Part shown: positions 24,779 to 32,904 of the stretch, one piece after another | How the letters are laid out: every line of letters starts with the position of its first letter | Position numbering within the stretch: the first letter of the stretch is position 1 | From: Verrucomicrobiota bacterium | Lineage (GTDB): Bacteria; Verrucomicrobiota; Verrucomicrobiia; Verrucomicrobiales; Verrucomicrobiaceae | DNA: 45,725 bases | Assembly (NCBI GenBank): GCA_009885695.1 | Contig: VFKE01000138.1 | Span: forward strand, 1 to 45,725 | Direction: 5' to 3' | Notes under the pieces: model-generated | What the model saw: only the letters and a program-made list of their open reading frames with translations | Database searches by the model: none | What the model was told of the DNA's origin: nothing | Program-made: the position numbers and the translations under genes

Positions 24779-25904
24779 GACCAATTCTCAAAAAGAAAGT
24801 CATAAACGTGTCTTTGGACGGCACTGGGACTGAAGGGTGGCAGGTTGGTCGAACAAAGAATGCAAGGCGTCGATGAGGCGGTCCTGAAGTTGTTCGCAAG
24901 TCTTGGCGATCCAGCCGTTGAACCAGTCCGCCTTCATGCGCAGCCACAAGCGCTCGATGGCGTTGAGATCGGGCGAGCGTGGTGGCAGATACTCCGGCTC
25001 GAAGTGGTGCCAGTTCAGGCTCTTGGTCTTGTGCCAGGAGGCGTTGTCGAGCACCAGGATAGCACGGCGTCCTGCCACGGGCGGATTCTCCTCAGCTAGA
25101 GTGTCGAGGAACACCTGGAAGGTGACGCTGTCGCACAAGTTGAAGAGCAATGCGCCGAGGCGACCATCCTTGGGCCGCACTGCGCCGAACACATTGTAGC
25201 GGATGTGCTCCCCGAGATAAGGCGAGTGGCGCACTTGGCCGATCTTCGTCCAAGTGCGGCGCGGGCGCGGATCACCTTCAAAGCCGCTTTCATCGCTGAA
25301 CCACAAGTCGATGCTCGGATCGGCCACCCAGCTCTGGAGCTTTTCGCAGAAGGCCTGACGCTTGTCCTCATCCTGGTTGAGCGGCCAGGGGCGCGGCACC
25401 TTGAGGCGGTAGTCGTGCTCATGGAGATAGCGCACGGTGGTGCTGTAGCCGAGCTGGGTTTGCAGGTTCTCTTTGATCCAGCCGTGCAACTTCACCGCAG
25501 TCCAGTGGCTCTGCCCAGCCAGCGACGGATCTTCGATGAGCGGCAGGATTTTTTCGCTCACTTGTTCTTTGAGCAGAATGCGCCGACGCCCGCTGCTGCG
25601 TCCAGGAATGAGACCATCAAGACCAGTGAGATTGAAGGCTTGGATGAAGCGCAGCACCTGGCGCAAGCTGAAGCCTGAAAGGGCGGCGACTTCCTCGCGG
25701 CTCTTGCCTCCATAAAGCCAGTGCAGAGCCTGGAGCCTGCGAAAGCCCTTCTTGGTCGGCGTGCAATTCATCGCAACGCGCACCTCTTCCAAGGTCGCGT
25801 TTTCAAGATTCAATTCCAATGCACGGGCGGGCCACCGCCGCCTATTAATTACCAAGATTCTAAAAAGTACAGCACGAATATGACATTCATTTTGAGAACT
25901 GGTC
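24779..25904 (-). mobile_element. Complete IS630-family insertion sequence
   Basis: An 1126-base element. Its terminal inverted repeats are about 34-36 bases long with 29 of 36 matches (left from 24777, right ending 25906, both beginning TAGACCA and sharing TTCTCAAAA and GTCATA). The TA at both outer edges (24777-24778, 25905-25906) is the dinucleotide target duplication typical of IS630/Tc1. It carries one transposase gene and appears intact. Confidence 0.88.
24800..25855 (-). CDS. IS630-family transposase
   Basis: A 351-residue DDE transposase. An N-terminal helix-turn-helix region (SREEVAALSGFSLRQVLRFI) precedes a second winged-helix part (AVKLHGWIKENL) and the catalytic domain with WFSDESGFEGD, AILVLDNASWHKT and SPDLNAIERLWLRMK, giving the D-D-E triad. 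The best start is the TTG at 25855, close to the right inverted repeat. The frame is uninterrupted, so the enzyme may be active. Confidence 0.9.
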   Translation of the reverse strand: MVINRRRWPARALELNLENATLEEVRVAMNCTPTKKGFRRLQALHWLYGGKSREEVAALSGFSLRQVLRFIQAFNLTGLDGLIPGRSSGRRRILLKEQVSEKILPLIEDPSLAGQSHWTAVKLHGWIKENLQTQLGYSTTVRYLHEHDYRLKVPRPWPLNQDEDKRQAFCEKLQSWVADPSIDLWFSDESGFEGDPRPRRTWTKIGQVRHSPYLGEHIRYNVFGAVRPKDGRLGALLFNLCDSVTFQVFLDTLAEENPPVAGRRAILVLDNASWHKTKSLNWHHFEPEYLPPRSPDLNAIERLWLRMKADWFNGWIAKTCEQLQDRLIDALHSLFDQPATLQSQCRPKTRL

Positions 25905-25906
25905 TA

Positions 25907-26876
25907 GCTCGATTTTTCCGATTCCATGGCGAGGCGCTTTGGCGGTTGATTCGACAAGACGAGAGCAGGATTTAAAGTTGCGCGCAGCATCAGCGGGGTG
26001 GCGCGCTTGCTGCGTCTGGATTGGGAGAGTGTCCACCGCGTCCGTCAGCGGGCCGTGGAGCGCGGCTTGAGCAACCAAGCGTGTGAAGATGTGCCGCATC
26101 TTGGCATTGATGAGAAGGGCATCGGACGCGGCCATCATTACGGCACGGTGCTCAGCGAGCTGGACAAGGCGCGCGTGCTTGAAGTCGTCGAGCACCGTCA
26201 GGAAGCATCCATGCAGCAGGCAATCGCCGCGCTACCCGAGGCACTGCGCCAGAGCATCCAGGCAGTGGCCATGGACATGTGGCAACCCTTCATCAAAGTG
26301 GTCGGGGAGCAGTTGCCCCACGCGCGCATCGTGCATGACAAATTTCACGTCATGGGCTACCTCAACGCCGCCGTGGACAAAGTGCGCCGCCAGGAGCGCC
26401 GCGAACTCCAGGCACAGGGCGACGACACGCTCACGGGGAGCAAATATCTCTGGCTCAAAGACCCCCGCAATCTCACCGCGCAACAGGAGGATGCCTTCGC
26501 CGCATTGCTGGCAATCAACCTCAAAGCCGGACGCGCCTGGGCTCACAAAGAACAGTTCAGCTCATTCTGGAACTGCTCAAGCGAGAAGCGCGCGCGACTC
26601 TTATTCCAACAATGGCATGGCCAAGCCAAACGCTCCAAGCTCGCCCCGCTCAAAGCCGCCGCCGACACGATCAAGCGGCACATCGAAAACATCTTTACCT
26701 GCTTCACGCACCGCATCACCAACGCTGCGGCCGAAGGACTCAACTCACTGATCCAAGCCATCAAAGCTAATGCACGAGGTTATCGTAACTTCGCCCACTA
26801 TCGCATCGCCATCCTTTTCCACCTCGGAGGACTCGATTTACGCCCTGTTTTCACCCATTCAAAACCCTGAAGAACC
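25907..26876 (+). mobile_element. ISL3-family insertion sequence, 5' end missing
   Basis: The right end matches the copy at the window start up to GAAGAACC (26876). The left end is absent: the IS630 element abuts directly, and on its far side (24543-24776) I see no ISL3 sequence. Either IS630 insertion was accompanied by a deletion or an older truncated copy was hit. The C-terminal catalytic part is open. Confidence 0.75.
25998..26870 (+). pseudogene. ISL3-family transposase, N-terminally truncated
   Basis: The 290 C-terminal residues of an ISL3 DDE transposase, normally about 400 or more. Recognisable parts: ARLLRLDWESVHRVRQRAVE, LGIDEKGIGRGHHYGTVLSE, VAMDMWQPFIKVV, HDKFHVMGYLN and [17 protein letters not shown]. 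The zinc-finger N-terminal region is absent. An in-frame stop (25947-25949) lies just upstream, and the sequence between the IS630 edge and this frame does not read through. The listed first codon is GTG and arbitrary. Confidence 0.8.
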
Positions 26877-26966
26877 ATATTTTCAATCTTGCATCTTTCT
26901 AAGTGACAGAATTGTTATTTTTCCATCGCGAAAACCGGGGTATGAGCTAAAAAGAGAAACAAATTC

Positions 26967-28067
26967 GTGATATTACTTCTCACAGCCGGCTTCGGAGACG
27001 GACACAACACGGCGGCGCGCAACGTGTCGGCGGGATTGGCGCGTCTGGCCCCGGAAGTAGCCACGCGCACCGTGGATCTGAGCGACGAGGCCTACCCGTT
27101 TCTGTCACCCATCGTCAAAGGCACCTACCAGGCCATGATCACGCGCACACCGTGGTTGTGGGGTAAATTTTTTCGTCACACCGCCAAGCAGAAGATTGAC
27201 CGCCGGACCGACCTCGTGGTGGGCGGCTTCGAGCGCGCGCTGGATAAACTGCTGCACCGGGAAAAGCCCCGGGGCATCGTCTGCACGTATTTGATGTTTC
27301 AAGGTGCCCTGCAGAACCTCCGCGAGAAAGGCAGAACGCTGCCACCTGTATTCACGGTCATCACGGATTCCATCACTATTCATCCCCTGTGGCTGCTCGG
27401 CCCCAGCGACCGCTACCATGTTGCGGACGAAGATTCAAAATCCGGACTGATCGAGCGCGGCGTGGACGGAAAGGACATCGTCATCAGCGGCTTCCCGGTG
27501 CATCTGAATTTTATGGATCACGCGGAAGACCAGCCCCCATGTCCTGCGGGCCGGATTCTCTATCTTCCTTCTACGGGAGAACGCCATGTGCAGCAGACGC
27601 TGGAAGCGTTGCGTCCGCTGCTGGAGCGTGGAGCACATCTTACGCTCCCGCTGGGCAAACACTACCGTCGGCTTTATAACGTCACCACGCGCTTCATGGA
27701 CTCCCTGCCACACGCCTCCATTCAAGTGCTGGGCTGGACGCCCGAGATCCCGCGCTTTTTGCAAACGCACGATCTGGTGATCTGCAAAGCGGGCGGCGCC
27801 ATCCTGCACGAAGCACTGGCCGCGCAGTGCCCGGCGATTATTGATTACATCGTGCCCGGCCAGGAGGAGGGCAATGCGGAGCTGCTCACCAAACACGACT
27901 GCGGAGTCGTCACCCTCACCGCGGCGGAAACTGGATCGCAGGCCGCGCGACTGCTGGCGAACGAACAAGCCGTAGCTCTACGCATGAAGGAAAACACCCG
28001 GCCGCATTCCATGCCGGACGCGTCGCTGCGAATTGCGCGCGATGTATTGACGCATGTTTCAACATGA
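26967..28067 (+). CDS. MGDG-synthase/UDP-sugar lipid glycosyltransferase (GT28-type)
   Basis: A 366-residue glycosyltransferase that probably adds a sugar to diacylglycerol or a similar membrane lipid. The N-terminal part is of the MGDG-synthase type (LTAGFGDGHNTAARNVSAGL). The C-terminal GT28 donor-binding half includes VLGWTPEIPRFLQTHDLVIC, then KAGGAILHEALAAQCPAIID and PGQEEGNAELL. Start is GTG at 26967. Its stop overlaps the next gene (ATGA), indicating coupling to the HAD phosphatase. No membrane helix is visible, so it should be a peripheral enzyme at the inner membrane. Confidence 0.88.
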   Translation: MILLLTAGFGDGHNTAARNVSAGLARLAPEVATRTVDLSDEAYPFLSPIVKGTYQAMITRTPWLWGKFFRHTAKQKIDRRTDLVVGGFERALDKLLHREKPRGIVCTYLMFQGALQNLREKGRTLPPVFTVITDSITIHPLWLLGPSDRYHVADEDSKSGLIERGVDGKDIVISGFPVHLNFMDHAEDQPPCPAGRILYLPSTGERHVQQTLEALRPLLERGAHLTLPLGKHYRRLYNVTTRFMDSLPHASIQVLGWTPEIPRFLQTHDLVICKAGGAILHEALAAQCPAIIDYIVPGQEEGNAELLTKHDCGVVTLTAAETGSQAARLLANEQAVALRMKENTRPHSMPDASLRIARDVLTHVST

Positions 28068-28663
28068 ACCGCGCCTTTCTCTTCGATATTGGCAATGTTA
28101 TTCTCCGCTTCGATTTCAGACCCGCAGCTGAAAGACTGGCCGGGCTAAGCGGCATCGCAACCGATGAGGTTTTAGTGCGTCTCTCAGATTTCAAGCATGC
28201 GCTGGAATCCGGTGCGATCAGTGACGCCGACTTCATCTCGCAGAGCATCGACCGCATCGGTTTTCGCGGCACACGGGAAGTGTTCGCGGAAATATGGAGG
28301 GACATCTTCACGGAAAACACGCCGATGATCGCCCTCGTGAAACAGCTCGCGAAGAAGCATCCGCTCTATTTGTTTTCCAACACCAGTGGACTGCACAAGG
28401 ACTGGTTTATAAAACGCTTCGATGTCTTCGTGCATTTCAGGAGCGGCGTCTTTTCACATGAAGTTCGCTGCATGAAGCCTGATCCGGCGTTCTACGAACT
28501 GGCCGTCTCCCGGTTTGGCCTCGAACCCGCCACCACTTTCTATATCGACGATCTGCCGGAAAATATTTCCACCGGGGAGCAATTCGGCTTTGTCTGCCAT
28601 CATTACTCTCCGGCGCAGCACGCCGCGCTGGAGCATCGGATCGAACGATGGCTGGCCATCTGA
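28064..28663 (+). CDS. HAD-superfamily subfamily IA hydrolase
   Basis: A 199-residue phosphatase-like protein. Motif I is FLFDIGNVILRFD (the second acidic residue is replaced by glycine-asparagine, as in the YihX/epoxide-hydrolase-like group), motif II LFSNTSGLHKDW, motif III KPDPAFYELA and motif IV FYIDDLPENI. YihX-type enzymes dephosphorylate sugar phosphates such as alpha-glucose-1-phosphate; the real substrate is unknown. It overlaps the upstream glycosyltransferase gene by four bases, so the two functions may be linked. Confidence 0.85.
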   Translation: MNRAFLFDIGNVILRFDFRPAAERLAGLSGIATDEVLVRLSDFKHALESGAISDADFISQSIDRIGFRGTREVFAEIWRDIFTENTPMIALVKQLAKKHPLYLFSNTSGLHKDWFIKRFDVFVHFRSGVFSHEVRCMKPDPAFYELAVSRFGLEPATTFYIDDLPENISTGEQFGFVCHHYSPAQHAALEHRIERWLAI

Positions 28664-28735
28664 CTAGAAGACTCTTGGAGAAACGACTGCTCGGTCATTG
28701 CCAAACACCCCGTCCGCTGCTAATCAGCGCGCCTC

Positions 28736-29371
28736 ATGTTTCACCAACTCATTCACATGTGGTTCTCCTGGGTTCAGGACTGGGACTATTTTGGCGTCAT
28801 CCTGCTCATGGCGATGGAAAGCTCAATCTTTCCGGTGCCGAGCGAGGCCGTGATGCCGCCCGCGGCATTCCTGGCAGCACAAGGCAAAATGAACATCTGG
28901 CTGGTGATTCTGGCCGGCACCTTCGGATCGTGGCTGGGATCGGCCATCACTTACTGGATCTCCCGCTGGCTGGGTCATGCGGTGATCAAGAAATGGGGAA
29001 AATATCTGCTCATCAGCGAGGAAAAGCTGAAGCGTGCGGAGCATTTCGCGGAGCGTTATGAAGCCGGCGGCATTTTCTTCGCGCGACTGCTGCCGGTGGT
29101 GCGGCATCTGATCTCGATCCCGGCGGGCATTCTGGAAATGCGCTTCGGCATCTTCAGCCTCATGACCATCGTCGGCTCTGCCATCTGGTGCTCCGTTCTG
29201 GCATGGTATGGCACGGGCCTCGCCAAGCGCGCTCCAGATCTGATGACCGATCCCGACAAATTGATCGACATCATCAAACATGAGTCGATCTGGCTGGTTG
29301 GTGGCATCGCGCTGGTGGGTGCGCTGTATTTTCTGATGTTGAAACTGACGGCGAAAAAGAATGAAGGTTGA
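28736..29371 (+). CDS. DedA-family membrane protein
   Basis: A 211-residue DedA/VTT-domain protein. DedA proteins are inner-membrane, proton-driven lipid flippases or transporters needed for envelope homeostasis. Diagnostic parts are MAMESSIFPVPSEAVMPPAA (the ES..P.P.E motif), GSWLGSAITYWISRWLG and the loop FFARLLPVVRHLISIPAG with its RxLPxVRHxxSxPAG motif. Four to five hydrophobic segments are present. It may act on the lipid made by the glycosyltransferase two genes upstream. Confidence 0.93.
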   Translation: MFHQLIHMWFSWVQDWDYFGVILLMAMESSIFPVPSEAVMPPAAFLAAQGKMNIWLVILAGTFGSWLGSAITYWISRWLGHAVIKKWGKYLLISEEKLKRAEHFAERYEAGGIFFARLLPVVRHLISIPAGILEMRFGIFSLMTIVGSAIWCSVLAWYGTGLAKRAPDLMTDPDKLIDIIKHESIWLVGGIALVGALYFLMLKLTAKKNEG

Positions 29372-29430
29372 AGTGTTGAATGGTTGAACGAAAAACCGCT
29401 TTAACATTTCAACCCTTCAATGGTTCAACA
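29368..29430. repeat. Octad-periodic imperfect inverted repeat
   Basis: Immediately after dedA, TTGAA recurs three times with 8-base spacing in the left arm (29368-29391). TTCAA recurs three times with 8-base spacing in the right arm (about 29405-29430). The arms are imperfectly complementary and could form a hairpin with a short AT-rich loop. It may act as transcription end of dedA. Confidence 0.55.
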
Positions 29431-29447
29431 TCTCACCCACGAAGCCC

Positions 29448-30377
29448 ATGCCCCTCACGCTGCCTCCTCTCTCGCGCCGCCGCTTCCTTGGCGGATCGCT
29501 GGCCTCTGTTGCCGGCAGTTTTTTGACGCGGGGTGAAACCTACGGCGACACAAAGGCAGACCCATCCTCTTGGATTCTCTTCAGCGATACGCACGTCGCG
29601 GCGGACCGGGAATTCGTCACGCGTGACGTCAAGATGGCTGCCAACGTTGAAGCATGTGTCAAGCAGGCTCTCGGCGCGAACAGCACCGCTGCGGGGGTGT
29701 TTATCAGCGGGGACTGCGCGTATCTCGATGGACAGGCGGAAGACTACGCCACGCTCGCGGCGCTACTCAAGCCGCTGCGGGATGCCGGACTGCCCGTGCA
29801 TCTCATGCTGGGCAATCACGATCATCGTGAGAACTTTCTGGCCTCGCTCAACAAGCCGGGCCTGCCATCGCCGGTGGAACATCGAACCGTCGGATTAGTG
29901 GAGAGTCCGCTGGTGAACTGGTTCATGCTGGATTCGCTGGACAAGACCAACAAGACACCCGGCTTGCTCGGCCCCGAGCAGCGCGCCTGGCTGGAAAAAT
30001 CACTCGATGCCCATGCGGACAAGCCCGCCATCATCGTGGTGCATCACAATGTCATCCCCTACGTTCCAGGCGGCGAGATGAATCAGGCCTTCGCCAAGTC
30101 GCTGGTGGATTCGCCTGATCTGCTGGCGATCCTGGCTCCGCGCAAGCAGGTGAAAGCATGCTTCTATGGTCACACGCACAACTGGTCCGTCCTTCGCGAG
30201 TCGAGCGGCATCCATCTCATCAATCTCCCGCCCACCGCTTATGTTTTCAAAGCGGGCATGCCCAACGGCTGGGTTCACGCGTCGCTGCGCAAGGACGGAA
30301 TGACACTCAAGCTCAACTGCCTGAATCCCGCGCACACCCAAAACGGGGCGGCGGCGGATTTGGCTTGGCGAGACTGA
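29448..30377 (+). CDS. Tat-exported calcineurin-like phosphoesterase
   Basis: A 309-residue metallophosphoesterase. A twin-arginine signal is at the start (LSRRRFLGGSLASVAGSF), so it is probably folded in the cytoplasm and exported. Metal ligands follow: LFSDTHVAADRE, ISGDCAYLDG, LGNHDHRENF, VVHHNVIPY and GHTHNWS. The family acts on phosphodiesters or phosphomonoesters; substrate unknown. It stands alone after the octad repeat. Confidence 0.9.
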   Translation: MPLTLPPLSRRRFLGGSLASVAGSFLTRGETYGDTKADPSSWILFSDTHVAADREFVTRDVKMAANVEACVKQALGANSTAAGVFISGDCAYLDGQAEDYATLAALLKPLRDAGLPVHLMLGNHDHRENFLASLNKPGLPSPVEHRTVGLVESPLVNWFMLDSLDKTNKTPGLLGPEQRAWLEKSLDAHADKPAIIVVHHNVIPYVPGGEMNQAFAKSLVDSPDLLAILAPRKQVKACFYGHTHNWSVLRESSGIHLINLPPTAYVFKAGMPNGWVHASLRKDGMTLKLNCLNPAHTQNGAAADLAWRD

Positions 30378-30390
30378 TTTTTTGCCCGCG

Positions 30391-30722
30391 AAACACGCGA
30401 AAAAATCGAAAGAATGAATGATTTGATTTATCGAGAAGAATGTTACGCAATCGTACGGGCATCTTTCGATGTATATACTGACAAAGGCTGCGGGTTTTTG
30501 GAGCCGGTGTATCATGAGTGCTTACTGATTGAACTGCAAAGCCGCAACATATCTGTTATTTCAAAGCCAAAACTCATGCTCGAATACAAAGGGCGTCCGC
30601 TGACTTTGGCCACTATCCGCGCCTGGAATGGGAACGGTTCGCCAACACCGGCAAAGAACCGAACTCACCTCCAAGATTGCTGGACGATTGAATAGATAAT
30701 TTTTGCGTTATTTCGCGTGTTT
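30391..30722. repeat. 12-bp inverted repeat flanking the GxxExxY pseudogene
   Basis: AAACACGCGAAA at 30391-30402 and its perfect complement TTTCGCGTGTTT at 30711-30722 bracket the pseudogene, 308 bases apart. The boundaries suggest a cassette-like unit. Confidence 0.6.
30414..30695 (+). pseudogene. GxxExxY protein, internal deletion and frame change
   Basis: The first ~65 codons encode the N-terminal part of a GxxExxY protein, including the name motif in GCGFLEPVYHECLLIEL and SKPKLMLEYKGRPL. Family members then have ~45 residues containing the PD-(D/E)XK-like core before the end DFGHYPKLEWER. Here that end follows at once but in another frame (about 30600-30691, readable as DFGHYPRLEWERFAN), while the open frame continues with unrelated residues to 30695. 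So a deletion removed the core. Full-length relatives are ~125 residues and of unknown function. Confidence 0.75.
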
Positions 30723-30805
30723 ATTAATCCGGCACCATGATAGGACATGCGTTTGCATTGACTTTAACCAGTGAGCGGTGTGCGCTATCCACATGCCGGA
30801 TTAAT
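30723..30805. repeat. 83-bp element with perfect 12-bp terminal inverted repeats
   Basis: ATTAATCCGGCA (30723-30734) and TGCCGGATTAAT (30794-30805) are perfect complements 59 bases apart. The left arm begins exactly where the GxxExxY flanking repeat ends. No gene is present in 30696-30906. Confidence 0.6.
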
Positions 30806-30906
30806 AGCGGGTTTGGACGTGATCCGCGAAACGGCTAAACAAATTAGCTTTGCCCCGGCCATTTTATTGACCGGGACACCGATACGATCCGTTATAAACG
30901 AAAATC

Positions 30907-31293
30907 TCAGGCTGCGGCAGAACCCTGATAGCGAGCGTCGCCAAAGCCGAGGATGGGGAAGAAGATGAATCCCAGAAAGGCCAAGCCGAGAGCGAAACCG
31001 GTGCCCTTGCCGAATTTTTTCGCGAGTTCCACCATCACGAGGATGGCGACGATGAAATTCACGAGGGGAATCAACATGAGAACGATCCACCACAGCGGCT
31101 TGCCAACAATCTGCAGCAGGACAATGATGTTATAGATCGGCACCAGGCACGCCCAGCCGGGTTGTCCAGCCTTGGTGAAAACTTTCCAGACGCCGGCGAT
31201 GATGAAGACGGCGATAGCGAGCCCGATAAGGCCACCGATGAGGCCAAAGGCGCCTGAGGATTGATTGATCTGGTCGAGGTTTTCTGAGTTCAT
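30907..31293 (-). CDS. DUF5684-like small membrane protein
   Basis: A 128-residue protein with four hydrophobic segments (GAFGLIGGLIGLAIAVFIIA; a segment in NIIVLLQIVG; WWIVLMLIPLVNFIVAILVM; FALGLAFLGFIFFPILGF). The phrase KAGQPGWACLVPIYN after the first segment is typical of DUF5684 proteins, sometimes found next to signal peptidases. Function is unknown. It is downstream of the AAA+ gene on the same strand but 140 bases away. Confidence 0.8.
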   Translation of the reverse strand: MNSENLDQINQSSGAFGLIGGLIGLAIAVFIIAGVWKVFTKAGQPGWACLVPIYNIIVLLQIVGKPLWWIVLMLIPLVNFIVAILVMVELAKKFGKGTGFALGLAFLGFIFFPILGFGDARYQGSAAA

Positions 31294-31433
31294 GATGGTG
31301 GGATGTGATGCTTGTGAGTTACTGGAAGATGTTGCAAGCCCGAATAACCGGCAACGATTGGATTATGTACAAACATTCATATAACGCCAGCACGAAATCT
31401 GGTCGCTCGACGCTCAGCAGCTCAACCCAGAGA

Positions 31434-32855
31434 TCAAGATTTTTTCGGCGCGATCTGGAGAAACTTCCTGACCTCGTTGTAGAGGGCGTCGTGCTTGGCG
31501 GCGGGCGCGTTTTGCTGGAGGCCTTCAATCCAGTCCTGGGTGCCGGGGGCGTGACCACGCGCGACTTCCAGCAAGGATTCCATGCTGATGGGAACGATGC
31601 GGCCAGCATGAATCGCTCCCGCTAACGCCATCTCGGTCGCACGCTCAAAGACCCATTTCATATCGGCACCGCTGAAACCTTCGGTAGCACTGGCAAGTGA
31701 TTGCTCGTTGAGATCAGCGATGGGTTTATCCTTCGCGAGTAGCCGGATGATCTGGATGCGCGCCGCAAGATCTGGCGGCGGCACGAAGATGGCCTGATCG
31801 AAACGGCCCGGACGACGGAGCGCGGGATCAAGCTGCCAGGGGGCGTTGGTGGCGCCGATGATGAGGATGCGCTGGTTCTCGGAGCGGATGCCGTCCATCT
31901 CGCTGAGGAACTGGTTAACCACGTTGCGCACTTGGGAATCACGCACGGTGCGGCGATCGGGCGCGAGGCTGTCGAGTTCATCGAAGACGAGAACGCACGG
32001 AGTGTTAGCGCGCGCGGTCTCGAAGATCTGATGGAGGTTGCGCTCGATGCTGCCGTAGTAGGGATCGAAGATTTCGTGGAGACCGACGGCGAGGTAATTG
32101 CAGGAGACCTCGCCAGCGGTGGCGCGGAGCATGAGACTCTTCCCGCAGCCAGGAGGGCCATAGAGAAGAATGCCGCCGCCACTCTTGCGCCCGTAGGCTT
32201 TGTAGAGTTCGGGATGCAGAAGCGGGTAGATGATCTTGAGACGAATCTCTTCCTTCACCGCTTCCATGCCACCGACATCATTGAAGGAAACACGAAGCCG
32301 TTCCGTGTCGCCAGGTGCAAAAAAAGTTTCCGGACGCCAGTCGAAGGGCGGCGGATCATCATAGGAATCCTCCGGGAATTCCTGCTGGATTTCGGCATAG
32401 GCCTCCGGGTCTTCAAGCATATCCAGCGGGCTGATGATGCGATCCTTGATGGGCGGCCTGAGATTTTTCCCGAGATCGGCCTCCAAAGCCGAATCGCTGG
32501 CCGAGGAGTCAATCTCAAGCGCGCGGTGGAAATGTTCCATGGCCCGTGCGCGATGATTTTCCGTGAGATGAATGCGGCTCAGGAGGAGGTGGGCGGCGGC
32601 GCTTTGCGGTTTGCGCTGGAGAATGCGTTCGGCGCGCACGGCTGCGGCACTGGTATCGCCCTGAAGCACCAGCGCGCGCGCCAGACCGAGCTGGGCATCG
32701 AGATGATCGGGATCGAGCGTGATGATTTTAGAAAATGCCTCGTGCGCTTCGTCGAGATGAATTTCGTCGAGGCAAGCGTGACCGAAAAGGAGAAGCAGCG
32801 CGACATTGTCGGGCGACTGAGCCAGGGCATCACGGAGCGATTCGAGGCGGGACAT
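31434..32855 (-). CDS. TPR-AAA+ ATPase
   Basis: An ATPase of about 473 residues from the ATG at 32855 (MSRLESLRDAL). The first ~150 residues are TPR-like helix pairs (LDEAHEAFSKIITLDPDHLD, LARALVLQGDTSAAAVRAE, RARAMEHFHRALEID). Then comes a single AAA+ domain with FNDVGGMEAVKEEI, Walker A LLYGPPGCGKSLM, Walker B VLVFDELDSLAP, sensor IIGATNAPWQLDPALRRPGR and the second-region FSGADMKWVFERA. The AAA+ part is of the CDC48/FtsH/VPS4 classic clade, which remodel or unfold proteins. The TPR arm is likely the partner-binding part. An alternative start at 32912 overlaps the pabA end. Confidence 0.88.
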   Translation of the reverse strand: MSRLESLRDALAQSPDNVALLLLFGHACLDEIHLDEAHEAFSKIITLDPDHLDAQLGLARALVLQGDTSAAAVRAERILQRKPQSAAAHLLLSRIHLTENHRARAMEHFHRALEIDSSASDSALEADLGKNLRPPIKDRIISPLDMLEDPEAYAEIQQEFPEDSYDDPPPFDWRPETFFAPGDTERLRVSFNDVGGMEAVKEEIRLKIIYPLLHPELYKAYGRKSGGGILLYGPPGCGKSLMLRATAGEVSCNYLAVGLHEIFDPYYGSIERNLHQIFETARANTPCVLVFDELDSLAPDRRTVRDSQVRNVVNQFLSEMDGIRSENQRILIIGATNAPWQLDPALRRPGRFDQAIFVPPPDLAARIQIIRLLAKDKPIADLNEQSLASATEGFSGADMKWVFERATEMALAGAIHAGRIVPISMESLLEVARGHAPGTQDWIEGLQQNAPAAKHDALYNEVRKFLQIAPKKS

Positions 32856-32904
32856 AATATGGGCCAAGCTGGGACTTCCCAGCGAGTAAGCCACCTTCAT
32901 GCCG

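Noticed and set aside
1..26876. Composite transposon bounded by ISL3 copies
   Set aside because: The copies are only about 90% identical in the tail, one is truncated, and the interval contains core genes (grpE, dnaJ, mla).
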